The notes below the pieces were generated by a model. The model did no database searches. It worked only from the letters and a program-made list of their open reading frames with translations, and was not told the origin of the DNA. DNA of 64,000 bases, taken from Vibrio panuliri (GTDB lineage: Bacteria > Pseudomonadota > Gammaproteobacteria > Enterobacterales > Vibrionaceae). The stretch lies in NCBI RefSeq assembly GCF_009938205.1, contig NZ_AP019654.1:3066540-3130539 (forward strand). The letters run 5' to 3'. The position numbers were made by a program, and so were the translations under genes. Below, piece after piece: positions 42,634-52,524 of the stretch. How positions within the stretch are numbered: the stretch's first letter is position 1; every line of letters starts with the position of its first letter.

Positions 42634-42666
42634 AACAAAAACGCCACCGCAAAAAACGGTGGCGTT
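42634..42666 (-). terminator. Terminator of rho
   Basis: A 10-bp stem AACGCCACCG / CGGTGGCGTT (42640-42649 with 42657-42666) followed on the minus strand by TTTTTGTTT. It lies 15 bases past the rho stop. Confidence 0.92.
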
Positions 42667-42681
42667 ATCATACTGATTTAA

Positions 42682-43941
42682 TTACTGACGGCGCATTGCG
42701 TCGAAGAACTCATCGTTCGTCTTAGTCATGGCTAGTTTGTCGATTAGGAATTCCATTGCGTCGATTTCGCCCATTGGGTGAACGATCTTACGCAGAATCC
42801 ACATCTTCTGTAGCTCGTCAGTCTTAGTTAATAGCTCTTCGCGGCGTGTACCTGAGCGGTTGAAATCAATCGCAGGGAATACACGTTTTTCAGCAATCTT
42901 ACGGTTTAGGTGCAGTTCCATGTTACCTGTACCTTTAAACTCTTCGTAGATTACTTCGTCCATCTTAGAACCAGTATCAACTAGTGCTGTTGCGATGATT
43001 GTTAAGCTACCGCCTTCTTCTACGTTACGAGCCGCACCAAAGAAACGCTTTGGACGATGCAGCGCGTTCGCGTCCACACCACCTGTTAGTACTTTACCTG
43101 ATGAAGGTACTACAGTGTTGTATGCACGAGCTAAACGAGTAATCGAGTCAAGTAGGATCACAACGTCTTTCTTGTGCTCTACTAGGCGTTTTGCTTTTTC
43201 AATCACCATTTCAGCCACTTGTACGTGACGTGATGCTGGCTCATCGAATGTTGATGCAACAACTTCGCCTTTAACTAGGCGTTGCATCTCTGTAACTTCT
43301 TCTGGACGCTCGTCGATAAGTAGCACCATCAACTCACACTCTGGGTGGTTGTAAGCAATACTTTGCGCGATGTTTTGTAGCAACATGGTTTTACCCGCTT
43401 TAGGCGGAGCTACAATCAGACCACGCTGACCTTTACCAATTGGAGATGCAAGGTCTAGTACACGAGCCGTGATATCCTCGGTAGAACCATTACCGCGTTC
43501 CATCACCATACGCTCATTTGCATGAAGCGGAGTTAAGTTTTCAAACAGGATCTTATTACGCGCGTTATCTGGCTTGTCGGCATTAACGGTGTTGACTTTT
43601 AGCAGAGCAAAGTAGCGTTCACCATCTTTTGGTGGGCGAATTTTACCAGCAATAGAGTCACCAGTACGTAGGTTGAAACGACGAATTTGGCTTGGAGAAA
43701 CGTAAATATCGTCAGGACCAGCTAGATAAGAACTGTCGGCACTACGAAGGAAACCAAAACCGTCTTGAAGAATTTCCAGTACGCCGTCGCCAAAAATGTC
43801 TTCACCGCTTTTCGCGTGAGCTTTCAGGATTGCGAAGATGATGTCTTGTTTTCTTAGACGCGCTAGGTTTTCTAGACCTAGGCTTTCGCCAAGTTTAACA
43901 AGATCAGAAACAGGTCTGTTCTTCAGTTCTGTAAGATTCAT
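42682..43941 (-). CDS. rho: Transcription termination factor Rho
   Basis: A 419-residue Rho, the same length as in E. coli. The N-terminal RNA-binding domain has [19 protein letters not shown] and [22 protein letters not shown]; the Walker A is VAPPKAGKT; the Q-loop region [22 protein letters not shown] and R-loop SGTRREELL follow. A hexameric RNA helicase that ends transcripts. The ORF continues eight codons to a TTG at 43965, but the ATG at 43941 aligns with all orthologues. The 200 bases to trxA contain no leader peptide that I can identify, although rho is attenuated in E. coli. Confidence 0.97.
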   Translation of the reverse strand: MNLTELKNRPVSDLVKLGESLGLENLARLRKQDIIFAILKAHAKSGEDIFGDGVLEILQDGFGFLRSADSSYLAGPDDIYVSPSQIRRFNLRTGDSIAGKIRPPKDGERYFALLKVNTVNADKPDNARNKILFENLTPLHANERMVMERGNGSTEDITARVLDLASPIGKGQRGLIVAPPKAGKTMLLQNIAQSIAYNHPECELMVLLIDERPEEVTEMQRLVKGEVVASTFDEPASRHVQVAEMVIEKAKRLVEHKKDVVILLDSITRLARAYNTVVPSSGKVLTGGVDANALHRPKRFFGAARNVEEGGSLTIIATALVDTGSKMDEVIYEEFKGTGNMELHLNRKIAEKRVFPAIDFNRSGTRREELLTKTDELQKMWILRKIVHPMGEIDAMEFLIDKLAMTKTNDEFFDAMRRQ

Positions 43942-44089
43942 TGTGGTAGATGCTTGTTTAGTCAAAATAGGATCTGTTGTTTTAAGTTAGATGGAATTTG
44001 GTCTCAGGGTCGACCAAGAAGAGAATTCTGTTTAATTAACGTGCGATAAATTAGCACTAAATACTAGCCTAGTCTATCTTTTGTTGCCG

Positions 44090-44126
44090 TTCAAAAACAA
44101 AACCGTACATTGATCAAATGTACGGT
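44090..44126 (-). terminator. Terminator of trxA
   Basis: A 9-bp stem ACCGTACAT / ATGTACGGT (44102-44110 with 44118-44126), loop TGATCAA. It is followed on the minus strand by TTTTGTTTTTG and lies just past the trxA stop. Confidence 0.88.
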
Positions 44127-44143
44127 CTTATTTTACAGCGAGT

Positions 44144-44470
44144 TTATAGGTTAGCGTCTAGGAACTCTTTTAATTGAGTCTTAGACAGCGCACCAACTTT
44201 GGTTGCTGCTACGCTACCATCTTTAAAAAGAAGTAGCGTTGGAATACCACGAATACCAAACTTAGGTGGAGTACCTGCGTTTTGGTCGATATTCAGTTTG
44301 CCGATAGTGAGCTTGCCTTCGTACTCTTCTGCGATTTCGTCAAGAATAGGCGCAATCATTTTACAAGGACCACACCACTCTGCCCAAAAATCAACAAGAA
44401 CTGGGCCTGCAGCATTGATTACATCGTTATCAAAACCTTCATCAGTAAGCTGCAAAATTTTATCACTCAT
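44144..44470 (-). CDS. trxA: Thioredoxin 1
   Basis: A 108-residue thioredoxin with active site [13 protein letters not shown] (Cys33, Cys36), the buried Asp and cis-Pro (RGIPTLLLF) in place. It reduces cytosolic protein disulfides with thioredoxin reductase. The start at 44470 follows GGAGTGGAAG and gives the standard length; four additional codons upstream belong to the leader. It is divergent from rhlB and upstream of rho, the same order as in E. coli. Confidence 0.97.
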   Translation of the reverse strand: MSDKILQLTDEGFDNDVINAAGPVLVDFWAEWCGPCKMIAPILDEIAEEYEGKLTIGKLNIDQNAGTPPKFGIRGIPTLLLFKDGSVAATKVGALSKTQLKEFLDANL

Positions 44471-44581
44471 CTTCCACTCCACTGTGTTTTTTGGAACTGG
44501 TTGGATGATAACCAGTATTGAGATGCCCTATTGGAATGTATTTACTTTCGTATTGCAAGCTTAAGCTGATATTCTATAGCA

Positions 44582-45880
44582 ATGAAGAAGACGCACATCA
44601 CAGAGCAAAAGTTCGCCGATTTGGGGTTACATCCCCAAGTTACAAAGGGTTTGGAGCAAAAAGGGTTCGAATTTTGTACCCCTATCCAAGCTCAGGCGCT
44701 GCCGGTCTTGCTCTCCGGCCGTGACATTGCAGGCCAGGCCCAAACGGGTACTGGTAAGACGCTTGCGTTCCTTACTGCTACTTTTAACCACTTATTGACT
44801 ACACCTGAGCTTGAAGGTCGTAAGCCAACTCAGCCGCGTGCCATCATTATGGCGCCAACACGCGAGCTGGCGATCCAGATCTTTAATGATGCTGAACCAC
44901 TGATTGCTAGTACAGGTATCAAAGCAGCATTGGCTTACGGTGGCGAAAGCTACGACAAGCAATTAGCGAAGCTAGAGCAAGGGGTTGATATTCTGATCGG
45001 TACCACTGGTCGTATTATCGATTTCCACAAGCAGCGCGTATTTAACTTAAACCATATTCAAGCAGTGGTTCTCGATGAAGCAGATCGCATGTTTGACCTT
45101 GGTTTTATTAAAGACATTCGTTTCTTGTTCCGTCGCATGCCTGAGCCAAAAGATCGTTTGAACATGCTGTTCTCGGCAACGCTTTCGTACCGTGTACAAG
45201 AGTTGGCATTTGAACATATGAACGAGCCTGAATCAGTGGTAGTTGAACCTGAACAAAAAACAGGTCACCGCATTCAAGAAGAACTGTTCTACCCTTCTAA
45301 CGCAGATAAGATGGCACTATTGCAAACGCTTATCGAAGAAGAGTGGCCAGATCGCGCGATCATTTTTGCTAACACCAAACACGTGTGTGAATCGATTTGG
45401 GGCCACCTTGCGGCAGACAAACACCGCGTAGGTCTATTGACTGGTGATGTTCCGCAGAAAAAACGTGAGCGTATCCTTGAGCAATTTACTCGTGGCGAAG
45501 TTGACCTACTGGTTGCAACTGACGTTGCCGCTCGTGGTCTGCATATCCCACAAGTGACCCACGTATTTAACTACGACTTACCTGACGATTGTGAAGACTA
45601 CGTACACCGCATTGGTCGTACTGGTCGCGCAGGCGCAAGTGGTCACTCGATTAGCTTTGCTTGTGAGCAATACGCGATTAATCTACCTGCAATCGAAGAA
45701 TATATTGAACACGCGATTCCAGTTTCAGATTATGACGCTTCGGCACTGATTCAGGATTTACCTGCGCCGATCCGTCTACGTACGCGTAACCAGCAAAACC
45801 GCCGCACGAATACTGGTGGTTCACGTTCTGGTAACCGTAAACCAAATCGCTCTCGTCCACGTCAGCAAAAGGATTCTTAA
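44582..45880 (+). CDS. rhlB: ATP-dependent RNA helicase RhlB
   Basis: A 432-residue DEAD-box helicase. Motifs in order: [14 protein letters not shown] (Q motif), AQTGTGKT (residues 53-60), [39 protein letters not shown] and [10 protein letters not shown]. The basic, Arg/Asn/Gln-rich tail (about 400-432) is typical of RhlB, the degradosome helicase that binds RNase E. It is divergent from trxA and precedes gppA by seven bases, as in E. coli. Confidence 0.96.
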   Translation: MKKTHITEQKFADLGLHPQVTKGLEQKGFEFCTPIQAQALPVLLSGRDIAGQAQTGTGKTLAFLTATFNHLLTTPELEGRKPTQPRAIIMAPTRELAIQIFNDAEPLIASTGIKAALAYGGESYDKQLAKLEQGVDILIGTTGRIIDFHKQRVFNLNHIQAVVLDEADRMFDLGFIKDIRFLFRRMPEPKDRLNMLFSATLSYRVQELAFEHMNEPESVVVEPEQKTGHRIQEELFYPSNADKMALLQTLIEEEWPDRAIIFANTKHVCESIWGHLAADKHRVGLLTGDVPQKKRERILEQFTRGEVDLLVATDVAARGLHIPQVTHVFNYDLPDDCEDYVHRIGRTGRAGASGHSISFACEQYAINLPAIEEYIEHAIPVSDYDASALIQDLPAPIRLRTRNQQNRRTNTGGSRSGNRKPNRSRPRQQKDS

Positions 45881-45887
45881 GTCGTTT

Positions 45888-47378
45888 ATGAGCCAAGTTG
45901 TTCCCTCTCCGCTTTACGCTGCTATCGACCTTGGGTCGAACAGTTTTCATATGCTCGTTGTGCGTCACATTGATGGCAGCGTTCAAACCATGGCCAAAAT
46001 CAAGCGCAAGGTGCGCCTTGCTGCGGGGTTAAACGAAAACAATGCGTTGAGCCAAGAAGCCATGCAAAGGGGGTGGGACTGCTTGAGTCTATTTGCAGAA
46101 CGACTGCAAGATATCCCAAAAGAGAACATTCGTATTGTTGGCACCGCAACTTTGCGTACCGCCACGAATGTGGATGTTTTCTTGTCTAAAGCCAATCAAA
46201 TTCTTAACCACAAGATTGATGTTATCTGTGGTGAGGAAGAGGCTGCCACTATATACAAAGGCGTTGCGCATACCTCAGGGGGAAGCGGGCGTCGTTTGGT
46301 GGTGGATATTGGTGGAGCAAGTACTGAGTTAATCATCGGTGAAGGTTTTGAAGCCAAAGCGCTCACCAGCCTAAAAATGGGCTGTGTTACTTGGCTTGAG
46401 CGTCATTTTAAAGATCGCCAACTGACTATGGCTAACTTTAATCAAGCCATTGCCGCAGCCAAAGAAACCCTGCAACCGATTCTCGAACAATACCGTTCCC
46501 TTGGGTGGGACGTGTGCGTCGGAGCATCAGGTACGGTACAAGCGCTGCAAGAAATTATGCTGGCACAAGGTATGGATGAGGTGATCACCCATGCGAAGTT
46601 AAAACGCCTGCAAAAACAAGCAATGCTGGCTGATCACCTAGAAGAGCTGGAAATTGAAGGCTTAACTCTAGAGCGAGCATTGGTGTTCCCTAGTGGGCTT
46701 TCAATTTTGATTGCCATCTTCGAACTGTTAGAAATTGACTCGATGACACTAGCGGGCGGTGCTTTACGTGAAGGTTTAGTGTACGAAATGGTTGATGAGT
46801 TAAAGCAAGATGATATTCGCGCTCGTACCATTACCAGCGTACAGACACGTTACCAAATCGACACAGTCTATGGTGAACAAGTGGCGATACTCGCCGCACG
46901 TTTACTCAAACAGTGCCAAACAGATTGGCTGCCAGAGTCACAAGCGAAAGTACTGCTAGAAACCGCAGCTAAACTGCATGAAATCGGTTTAACCATCGAC
47001 TTTAAGAAAGGTGGCGAACACAGCGCCTATCTGCTGAGTCACTTAGACTTACCCGGCTATACTCGGGCGCAGAAGCATCTGTTAGCGGAAGTGACTCGCC
47101 GTTATCGCGAGCAATTAACGTCTCTCCCTGAACAACATGCTATTTCAGGCACCAGCGCTAAACGCTTACTACGTTTATTACGCTTAGCGGTATTGCTCAC
47201 CCATCGCCGTAACCCTGACCTTGAACCTCAGGTTTCACTGCAAACCGAAGGCGACAATCTTAAACTGTCGATTTCAACCCATTGGTTGGAGCAAAACCCT
47301 TTAACTGCCGCTGACCTGGAAATTGAAGCAAACCGACAAAGCGATATTGGTTGGCCTCTAACGATTATTAGCCAGTAA
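45888..47378 (+). CDS. gppA: Guanosine-5'-triphosphate,3'-diphosphate pyrophosphatase
   Basis: A 496-residue Ppx/GppA phosphatase. [15 protein letters not shown] is the first phosphate-binding loop; [15 protein letters not shown] is the second; the catalytic Glu is expected in the [13 protein letters not shown] stretch. The C-terminal HD-like domain includes [22 protein letters not shown]. It converts pppGpp to ppGpp and can cut polyphosphate; E. coli GppA is 494 residues, and the position after rhlB separates it from ppx. The start at 45888 lies just after the rhlB stop; the open frame extends upstream inside rhlB. Confidence 0.94.
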   Translation: MSQVVPSPLYAAIDLGSNSFHMLVVRHIDGSVQTMAKIKRKVRLAAGLNENNALSQEAMQRGWDCLSLFAERLQDIPKENIRIVGTATLRTATNVDVFLSKANQILNHKIDVICGEEEAATIYKGVAHTSGGSGRRLVVDIGGASTELIIGEGFEAKALTSLKMGCVTWLERHFKDRQLTMANFNQAIAAAKETLQPILEQYRSLGWDVCVGASGTVQALQEIMLAQGMDEVITHAKLKRLQKQAMLADHLEELEIEGLTLERALVFPSGLSILIAIFELLEIDSMTLAGGALREGLVYEMVDELKQDDIRARTITSVQTRYQIDTVYGEQVAILAARLLKQCQTDWLPESQAKVLLETAAKLHEIGLTIDFKKGGEHSAYLLSHLDLPGYTRAQKHLLAEVTRRYREQLTSLPEQHAISGTSAKRLLRLLRLAVLLTHRRNPDLEPQVSLQTEGDNLKLSISTHWLEQNPLTAADLEIEANRQSDIGWPLTIISQ

Positions 47379-47394
47379 GCTGATACAGATACAC

Positions 47395-47427
47395 AAAGCC
47401 CGAGTAGAAATACTCGGGCTTTTTTAA
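47395..47427. terminator. Terminator between gppA and yhhQ
   Basis: A 12-bp perfect stem AAAGCCCGAGTA / TACTCGGGCTTT (47395-47406 with 47411-47422), loop GAAA, with five or more T residues on the plus strand. It ends gppA; the A-run on the other side may also serve yhhQ. Confidence 0.9.
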
Positions 47428-47448
47428 TCCTCACACCATAAAAGCTAA

Positions 47449-48117
47449 CTAGTTAGCTCCGACGATCTTAAAGTCTGGATTTGTCGCGGTCAGTTTCTTC
47501 ACTAGGTAGTTTAGAAGCACACCGTACATTGGTACAAACAGACCTAAACTAATCACTAGTTTGAATCCGTAATCCACTAACGCAATTTCCATCCAGTGCT
47601 CTGCCATAAATGGATCTGGGCTCTGGTAAAAAGCAATGGCAAAGAAGGCAATGGTATCAAGTGCATTACCAAACAAGGTTGAACAGGTTGGCGCGACCCA
47701 CCATTGCTTCATTTGGCGCAGGCGGTTAAATACGTGAACATCCATAATCTGACCAAGCAGATACGCCATAAAGCTTGCGGCGGCAATACGCGCAACAAAC
47801 AAGTTAAACTCACCTAAGTGTGCAAAACCTTGGAACTGACCTTCAAAAAACAGCACGGATAAGCCATAAGAGACAGCTAAAGCAGGAAGCATCACTAAGA
47901 AAATGATTCTACGCGCCAACTGAGCACCAAAAATACGTACGGTTAAGTCAGTTGCCAAGAAAATAAACGGGAAAGTGAATGCACCCCATGTGGTATGAAA
48001 ACCCATGATGGTAAAAGGAAGCTGAACTAGGTAGTTACTTGATGCAATAATGATCAGGTGGAACAGAACTAGATAGATAAGGGCGTTGCGCTGCTGCGCA
48101 GGGGTAAAGTTACTCAT
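47449..48117 (-). CDS. yhhQ: 7-cyano-7-deazaguanine/queuosine precursor transporter YhhQ
   Basis: A 222-residue VUT/ECF-like membrane protein with about six helices. SSNYLVQLPFTIMGFHTTWG, FIFLATDLTVRIFGAQLARR and DVHVFNRLRQMKQWW are almost identical to E. coli YhhQ, which takes up the queuosine precursors preQ0 and preQ1. The open frame extends 33 codons upstream, but those codons cover the riboswitch and leader. The ATG at 48117 has AAGG six bases upstream, and this ribosome-binding site is part of the predicted riboswitch. A TATAAT promoter lies about 150 bases upstream. Confidence 0.94.
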   Translation of the reverse strand: MSNFTPAQQRNALIYLVLFHLIIIASSNYLVQLPFTIMGFHTTWGAFTFPFIFLATDLTVRIFGAQLARRIIFLVMLPALAVSYGLSVLFFEGQFQGFAHLGEFNLFVARIAAASFMAYLLGQIMDVHVFNRLRQMKQWWVAPTCSTLFGNALDTIAFFAIAFYQSPDPFMAEHWMEIALVDYGFKLVISLGLFVPMYGVLLNYLVKKLTATNPDFKIVGAN

Positions 48118-48123
48118 GCGATA

Positions 48124-48159
48124 CCTTTTTAGTTTGGTTTGGGGGTGAGGGAACCCAAA
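48124..48159 (-). promoter_or_regulatory. Predicted preQ1-I riboswitch controlling yhhQ
   Basis: Minus strand: stem TTTGGG (48159-48154) pairs with CCCAAA (48143-48138). The loop is TTCCCTCACC, and the tail is CCAAACTAAAAAGG (48137-48124). This matches the preQ1-I plan: GGTTC and CACCC blocks around a small stem, then an A-rich tail with AACTAA. The tail's AGG is part of the yhhQ Shine-Dalgarno and can pair with CCT in the loop to form the pseudoknot, which would hide the ribosome-binding site when ligand binds. The neighbouring gene transports the ligand's pathway precursors, which supports the call. Confidence 0.82.
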
Positions 48160-48270
48160 TCGAATCAACTCAGTCGCGTCTCTGCGACAAGCAACTAAGT
48201 GAACTCTTACCAACAATGTTAAAAAAATGGCTTAATCCGCATCTATGTGCGTCATCAAGCAAGGCGGGCG

Positions 48271-48298
48271 ATTATACATTAACCAAATTGTGCTGCAA
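48271..48298 (-). promoter_or_regulatory. Predicted yhhQ promoter
   Basis: -35 TTGCAG (48293-48298), 16-base spacer, perfect -10 TATAAT (48271-48276). The leader of about 145 nt also contains a GTCGC/GCGAC hairpin (48174-48189) before the riboswitch. Confidence 0.65.
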
Positions 48299-48324
48299 GA
48301 TGGTTTTTCGTCCTCGTCCCAGAG

Positions 48325-48645
48325 TTAATGCAAGTCAAAGCCTGCATTAAACAAACCGGCTAAATAATCGAGTTCTTCACTGCTTGTCGAACCAGCCAGT
48401 GACTCTAGCCAGATACTTTCCGAGTAATGCTCTGCTTTTAAAAACAGCTGATAGCCTTCAAAGTCGATTAACCAAGAGTGGATATCTGCATCACATTGCT
48501 TTTCAATTACACTGGCCGACAACGTCGCCAGTAGACGCTCACCCAGTAAAGGGAACGTGTCAAAGTCGAAGCGAGGGGCTCGTAATATGATTCTTCCTTG
48601 TGCCACTTGATACTCAATCAAACCAAAATCCTTTTGCTTAGCCAT
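48325..48645 (-). CDS. Small DUF3630-like protein
   Basis: A 106-residue cytosolic protein beginning [20 protein letters not shown] and ending [15 protein letters not shown]. It is acidic and has no membrane segment or obvious catalytic motif. It resembles the small DUF3630 proteins found beside recQ in vibrios; I am not sure of the family name. Its ATG overlaps the recQ stop region by eight bases, so it is probably translated after recQ from the same mRNA. No function can be given. Confidence 0.7.
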   Translation of the reverse strand: MAKQKDFGLIEYQVAQGRIILRAPRFDFDTFPLLGERLLATLSASVIEKQCDADIHSWLIDFEGYQLFLKAEHYSESIWLESLAGSTSSEELDYLAGLFNAGFDLH

Positions 48646-50476
48646 GATGCGTAATGTGCTCCTGAATTAAATCTAAGAATGGATCTGCGTATTTTTCTAA
48701 CTTACGTTGCCCTACACCATTAACAGCCAGCATTTCTCCGTAAGAGGTCGGCAAAATTTCAGCCATATCAATCAGGGTGGCATCACTGAACACCACATAA
48801 GGTGGCAAACCATCTTCATCCGCAATCGACTTACGCAATTTGCGTAACTTCGCGAAAAGCTTTTTATCGTAGTTTTTACTGGTGAGTTTATCTGATCTCG
48901 CTGCTCTAACCGCGGTATCCAAACGTGGGACAGCTAACTCTAAGCTCATATCCCCACGTAGAAGTGGGCGCGCTTCTTCCGTTAACTGCAACGTTGAGTT
49001 ACGAGTGATGTTTTGAAACAACATGCCTTTGTGGATCAACTGACGGAAAATACTCACCCAGTAGTCGTGGCTGTGGTCTCGACCTAGTCCATACGTCGAG
49101 ATTTTGTCATGACCGTGCTCGCGAATGCGGATGTTCTGCATACCGCGCAGAACTTCCACCACGTAACCAATACCAAAACTTTGATTAACACGGTAAACGC
49201 AAGAGAGTGCCTTTTGTGCCTCTTGTGTCGCATCAAAGTGCTTTGGCGGGTCTAAACAGATATCGCAGTTCCCACAAGGTTTGTCGCGATACTCACCAAA
49301 ATAGTTCAATAACACCTGTCGACGACAAGTCTGAGCTTCAGCAAAGGCGCTCATTGCATTGAGTTTATGCGCTTCAACTTGCTTCTGCGGCCCTTCATCT
49401 TTTTCATCAAGCATACGGCGCAACCAGCCAATGTCCGCAGGGTCATAGAGCATCATCGCTTCAGCGGGCAAACCATCACGCCCTGCTCGCCCTGTTTCTT
49501 GATAGTAAGATTCAATATTACGCGGAATATCAAAGTGCACCACAAAACGTACGTTTGGCTTATTAATCCCCATGCCGAAGGCGACTGTTGCCACGACAAT
49601 TTGAATATCATCACGCTGAAATGCTTCTTGAACATAGGCACGTTCATCTGCTTCCATACCTGCGTGGTAACTGGCTGCACGAATATGGTTGTTACACAGT
49701 TTCTCCGTCAACATTTCCACTTTCTTGCGGCTACCACAATAGATAATGCCGCAATGACCTTTCTGCGTATCAAGGTAGCGGATAATTTGTGAAACTGGCT
49801 TATGCTTTTCCAGCAAGGTGTAACGAATGTTTGGACGATCAAAGCTGCCCAAATAGATATGCGGTTCAGCCAATTGTAAGCGACTGGTGATATCAATACG
49901 TGTTGCATCATCCGCTGTCGCTGTCAGCGCCATTACCGGCACATGAGGGAAATATTGCTTAAGTTGCCCGAGAGCGGCGTACTCCGGACGAAAATCGTGT
50001 CCCCATTGAGAAATACAGTGCGCTTCATCAACCGCAATCATACTCAGCGGCAAACTCTCAAGACGCTCAATAAAATCTCGCATGAGTACACGCTCTGGCG
50101 AGACATAAACCAGCTTCAGCTTACCTGTGTGCATACGGTTATAGACCGAAATCAGTTCTTCGCGAGGCATTGTCGAGTTAACGCACTCAGCCGCGACCCC
50201 ATTCGCCTTAAGTTGGTCAACTTGGTCTTTCATTAATGAGATAAGCGGTGAAATCACTAGCGTAATACCACTACGTACCAACGCCGGGATTTGATAACAG
50301 AGAGATTTACCACCACCTGTCGGCATAATGACCAGGCTGTCACGCCCAGCAATGGCTGCATCAATCACTTGCTCTTGCCCAATTCGGAATGTTTGATAGC
50401 CGAACACTTGCTCAAGTACACTTTGTGCAGTGATTGGCGACTGTTCGTCAGTTTGGGCAAGCAATGTTGAGCTCAT
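48638..50476 (-). CDS. recQ: ATP-dependent DNA helicase RecQ
   Basis: A 612-residue RecQ. Walker A MPTGGGKS (residues 51-58), [32 protein letters not shown], the zinc cluster [13 protein letters not shown].....[11 protein letters not shown], and a C-terminal HRDC domain ([24 protein letters not shown]). It unwinds DNA in RecF-pathway repair. It is divergent from rarD (136 bases) and overlaps the following small gene by eight bases. The ribosome-binding site is weak (AGAGAA). Confidence 0.96.
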   Translation of the reverse strand: MSSTLLAQTDEQSPITAQSVLEQVFGYQTFRIGQEQVIDAAIAGRDSLVIMPTGGGKSLCYQIPALVRSGITLVISPLISLMKDQVDQLKANGVAAECVNSTMPREELISVYNRMHTGKLKLVYVSPERVLMRDFIERLESLPLSMIAVDEAHCISQWGHDFRPEYAALGQLKQYFPHVPVMALTATADDATRIDITSRLQLAEPHIYLGSFDRPNIRYTLLEKHKPVSQIIRYLDTQKGHCGIIYCGSRKKVEMLTEKLCNNHIRAASYHAGMEADERAYVQEAFQRDDIQIVVATVAFGMGINKPNVRFVVHFDIPRNIESYYQETGRAGRDGLPAEAMMLYDPADIGWLRRMLDEKDEGPQKQVEAHKLNAMSAFAEAQTCRRQVLLNYFGEYRDKPCGNCDICLDPPKHFDATQEAQKALSCVYRVNQSFGIGYVVEVLRGMQNIRIREHGHDKISTYGLGRDHSHDYWVSIFRQLIHKGMLFQNITRNSTLQLTEEARPLLRGDMSLELAVPRLDTAVRAARSDKLTSKNYDKKLFAKLRKLRKSIADEDGLPPYVVFSDATLIDMAEILPTSYGEMLAVNGVGQRKLEKYADPFLDLIQEHITHHG

Positions 50477-50612
50477 TGATTCTCTCTATTTTCTCATAAT
50501 GAGGTTGGGGGCACATTGTAGAGGGGAATGGTGGTGAATTAAACTGCAAATTAACTAACCGGATCTTATACTGCCCAATCCTTTCTTATCTTTTCCAACT
50601 AGTGATCTTTGT

Positions 50613-51536
50613 ATGACAACCGAAGAAGAACAACAACGATCGCGCCAAGGCGTTTTACTGGCGATCGGTGCCTACACCATGTGGGGAATTGCACCGATAT
50701 ACTTCAAAGCCTTAGGTGCCGTTCCCGCATTAGAAATTTTGAGCCATCGTGTTATTTGGTCGTTTTTTTTACTGGCTGCGTTACTCCATTTTGGTCGCCA
50801 TTGGCGATCGGTTCGAGACATTTTTAGCGACAAACGTAAGCTAATTTATTTAACTACATCCGCGATTTTAATTGGCACTAACTGGCTGATTTTTATCTGG
50901 GCCGTCAATGCCAACCATATGCTTGATGCCAGTCTCGGTTACTACATTAACCCATTGATTAATGTTTTATTGGGGATGTTATTTCTTGGCGAAAGGCTAA
51001 GAAAACTGCAATGGGTCGCTGTTGCACTGGCTGCCACTGGCGTAATCATCCAACTGGTTGCCTTTGGCTCGGTTCCATTAGTTGCTATGGCGTTGGCCGG
51101 CACATTTGGCTTTTATGGTCTATTGCGTAAAAAAGTCAGTGTTAATGCCCAAACAGGCCTGTTTGTCGAAACTTTAGTATTGATGCCTGCCGCTCTGATT
51201 TATGTGTTATGGATCGCCAACTCTGCCACATCAAACTTTGCCGACAATGCGACAAGCTTAAACTTGCTACTGGTTGCCGCAGGTGTGATCACCACCTTGC
51301 CATTACTCTGTTTCACTGGTGCTGCGAATCGCTTGAAACTATCGACGTTAGGTTTTTTCCAGTATATCGGACCAAGCTTAATGTTTTTACTTGCAGTGGC
51401 GGTGTACGGCGAAGCGTTCTCACTCGATAAAGCCATGACCTTTGTCTTTATTTGGGGTGCATTAGTTGTCTTCAGCTTTGACGGCTTACGCAATAATCGC
51501 CGCAACAAAAAACACTCACAGACCAGCAGCAAATAA
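50613..51536 (+). CDS. rarD: EamA-family transporter RarD
   Basis: A 307-residue drug/metabolite-transporter protein with about ten helices. GVLLAIGAYTMWGIAPIYFKAL, EILSHRVIWSFFLL, NWLIFIWAVNANHMLDASLGYYINPL and LKLSTLGFFQYIGPSLMFLLAVAVYGE match RarD, a family linked to chloramphenicol sensitivity but with unknown natural substrate. A hairpin terminator follows at 51588. No strong Shine-Dalgarno is seen before the ATG at 50613. Confidence 0.92.
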   Translation: MTTEEEQQRSRQGVLLAIGAYTMWGIAPIYFKALGAVPALEILSHRVIWSFFLLAALLHFGRHWRSVRDIFSDKRKLIYLTTSAILIGTNWLIFIWAVNANHMLDASLGYYINPLINVLLGMLFLGERLRKLQWVAVALAATGVIIQLVAFGSVPLVAMALAGTFGFYGLLRKKVSVNAQTGLFVETLVLMPAALIYVLWIANSATSNFADNATSLNLLLVAAGVITTLPLLCFTGAANRLKLSTLGFFQYIGPSLMFLLAVAVYGEAFSLDKAMTFVFIWGALVVFSFDGLRNNRRNKKHSQTSSK

Positions 51537-51587
51537 CTGTCTTAATGGTTGATCGTTTTTTACAAGACAAACCAAACCTTCAACGTT

Positions 51588-51620
51588 AAGCTTGGTGAAA
51601 CATTCACCAAGCTTTTTGTT
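51588..51620 (+). terminator. Terminator of rarD, abutting the next start codon
   Basis: A 12-bp perfect stem AAGCTTGGTGAA / TTCACCAAGCTT (51588-51599 with 51603-51614), loop ACA, then TTTGTT. The T-run ends immediately before the ATG of the AraC-type gene at 51621, so it is both the end of rarD and the leader of the next gene. Confidence 0.85.
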
Positions 51621-52418
51621 ATGGAACACGCCAATTATCGCAACACCATCAGTGAGTCGATAAACCTAATTGACGCACATTACCAACGCTTTAGCTTTCA
51701 ACGTCATTATCATCTCGACTTTCATATTGGCTTGATCACTCAAGGCGAACAAAAGTTCCAGCACAAAGGCAGCACGCATCACGTGCAACAGGGTCATGTT
51801 GTGATCATGCAGCCCGACGAGTTGCATGATGGCCACTCAGTACTTGCCAGTGGTTATCAAACCAAAGTGTTCTCTCTTAACCCACAATGGTTATCAAGTC
51901 TCGCCAATGAAAGCAACTCGCATAATATGGTTAGTTTTCGTCAGCCGGTACTTAGTGACCCAGTAATTTTCAGACAGCTTTATCAACTGCACCAACTGCT
52001 CGCAGGGCAAAATCTCAGTCAACTCGCAAAAGATTGCTTACCTTTGGAGGGCTTTGAGCGACTATTCAAACACTATGGTCAAACGCAAGCTCCCACGATA
52101 CATAACTTAGGAACCCAATCGACAGAAATACTTAAAGAGTTTATTTGGCACAATATTGATCTGCCAATTAGGCTCGAGCAGTTGGCGAGCTTGTGCGATC
52201 TTACTCCGACTCAGTTCCAACGCCATTTCAAAGCGACTATGGGAATGAGCCCTTACGCATGGCTCAGTCGACTGCGTCTTGAATACGCAATGAAGTTGTT
52301 GCGTGAAGGTCATAGTGCCACACAAGTCGCGTATCAAGTTGGCTTCTACGATCAGGCTCATTTCACTAAAGCATTTAAAATCAACTTCGGTATTACGCCG
52401 AAGCAAGCCTCGCTTTAA
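51621..52418 (+). CDS. AraC family transcriptional regulator
   Basis: A 265-residue regulator. The N-terminal half is a cupin-like sensor (RHYHLDFHIGLITQGEQKFQHKG, HHVQQGHVVIMQPDELHDG). The C-terminal half has two helix-turn-helix motifs (IRLEQLASLCDLTPTQFQRHFK and SATQVAYQVGFYDQAHFTKAFK) and the family end GITPKQ. It lies 106 bases before a LysE-family exporter on the same strand and probably controls it; such pairs are common. The ATG at 51621 has no Shine-Dalgarno because a hairpin sits directly before it. The open frame extends to a TTG at 51549 inside that hairpin region, which is less likely. Confidence 0.85.
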   Translation: MEHANYRNTISESINLIDAHYQRFSFQRHYHLDFHIGLITQGEQKFQHKGSTHHVQQGHVVIMQPDELHDGHSVLASGYQTKVFSLNPQWLSSLANESNSHNMVSFRQPVLSDPVIFRQLYQLHQLLAGQNLSQLAKDCLPLEGFERLFKHYGQTQAPTIHNLGTQSTEILKEFIWHNIDLPIRLEQLASLCDLTPTQFQRHFKATMGMSPYAWLSRLRLEYAMKLLREGHSATQVAYQVGFYDQAHFTKAFKINFGITPKQASL

Positions 52419-52524
52419 TCTCACCAGTGATCAAAATTTACAATGATTCCACTCCCTAGCGCTCAATAATAGTTTGGTATTTACTTCACCAAGCAGCACA
52501 GACTGCAGACTAAGAATCATTGCT

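Noticed and set aside
43942..44089. Leader peptide of rho
   Set aside because: E. coli rho has a short leader peptide, but no matching frame with a ribosome-binding site was found here.
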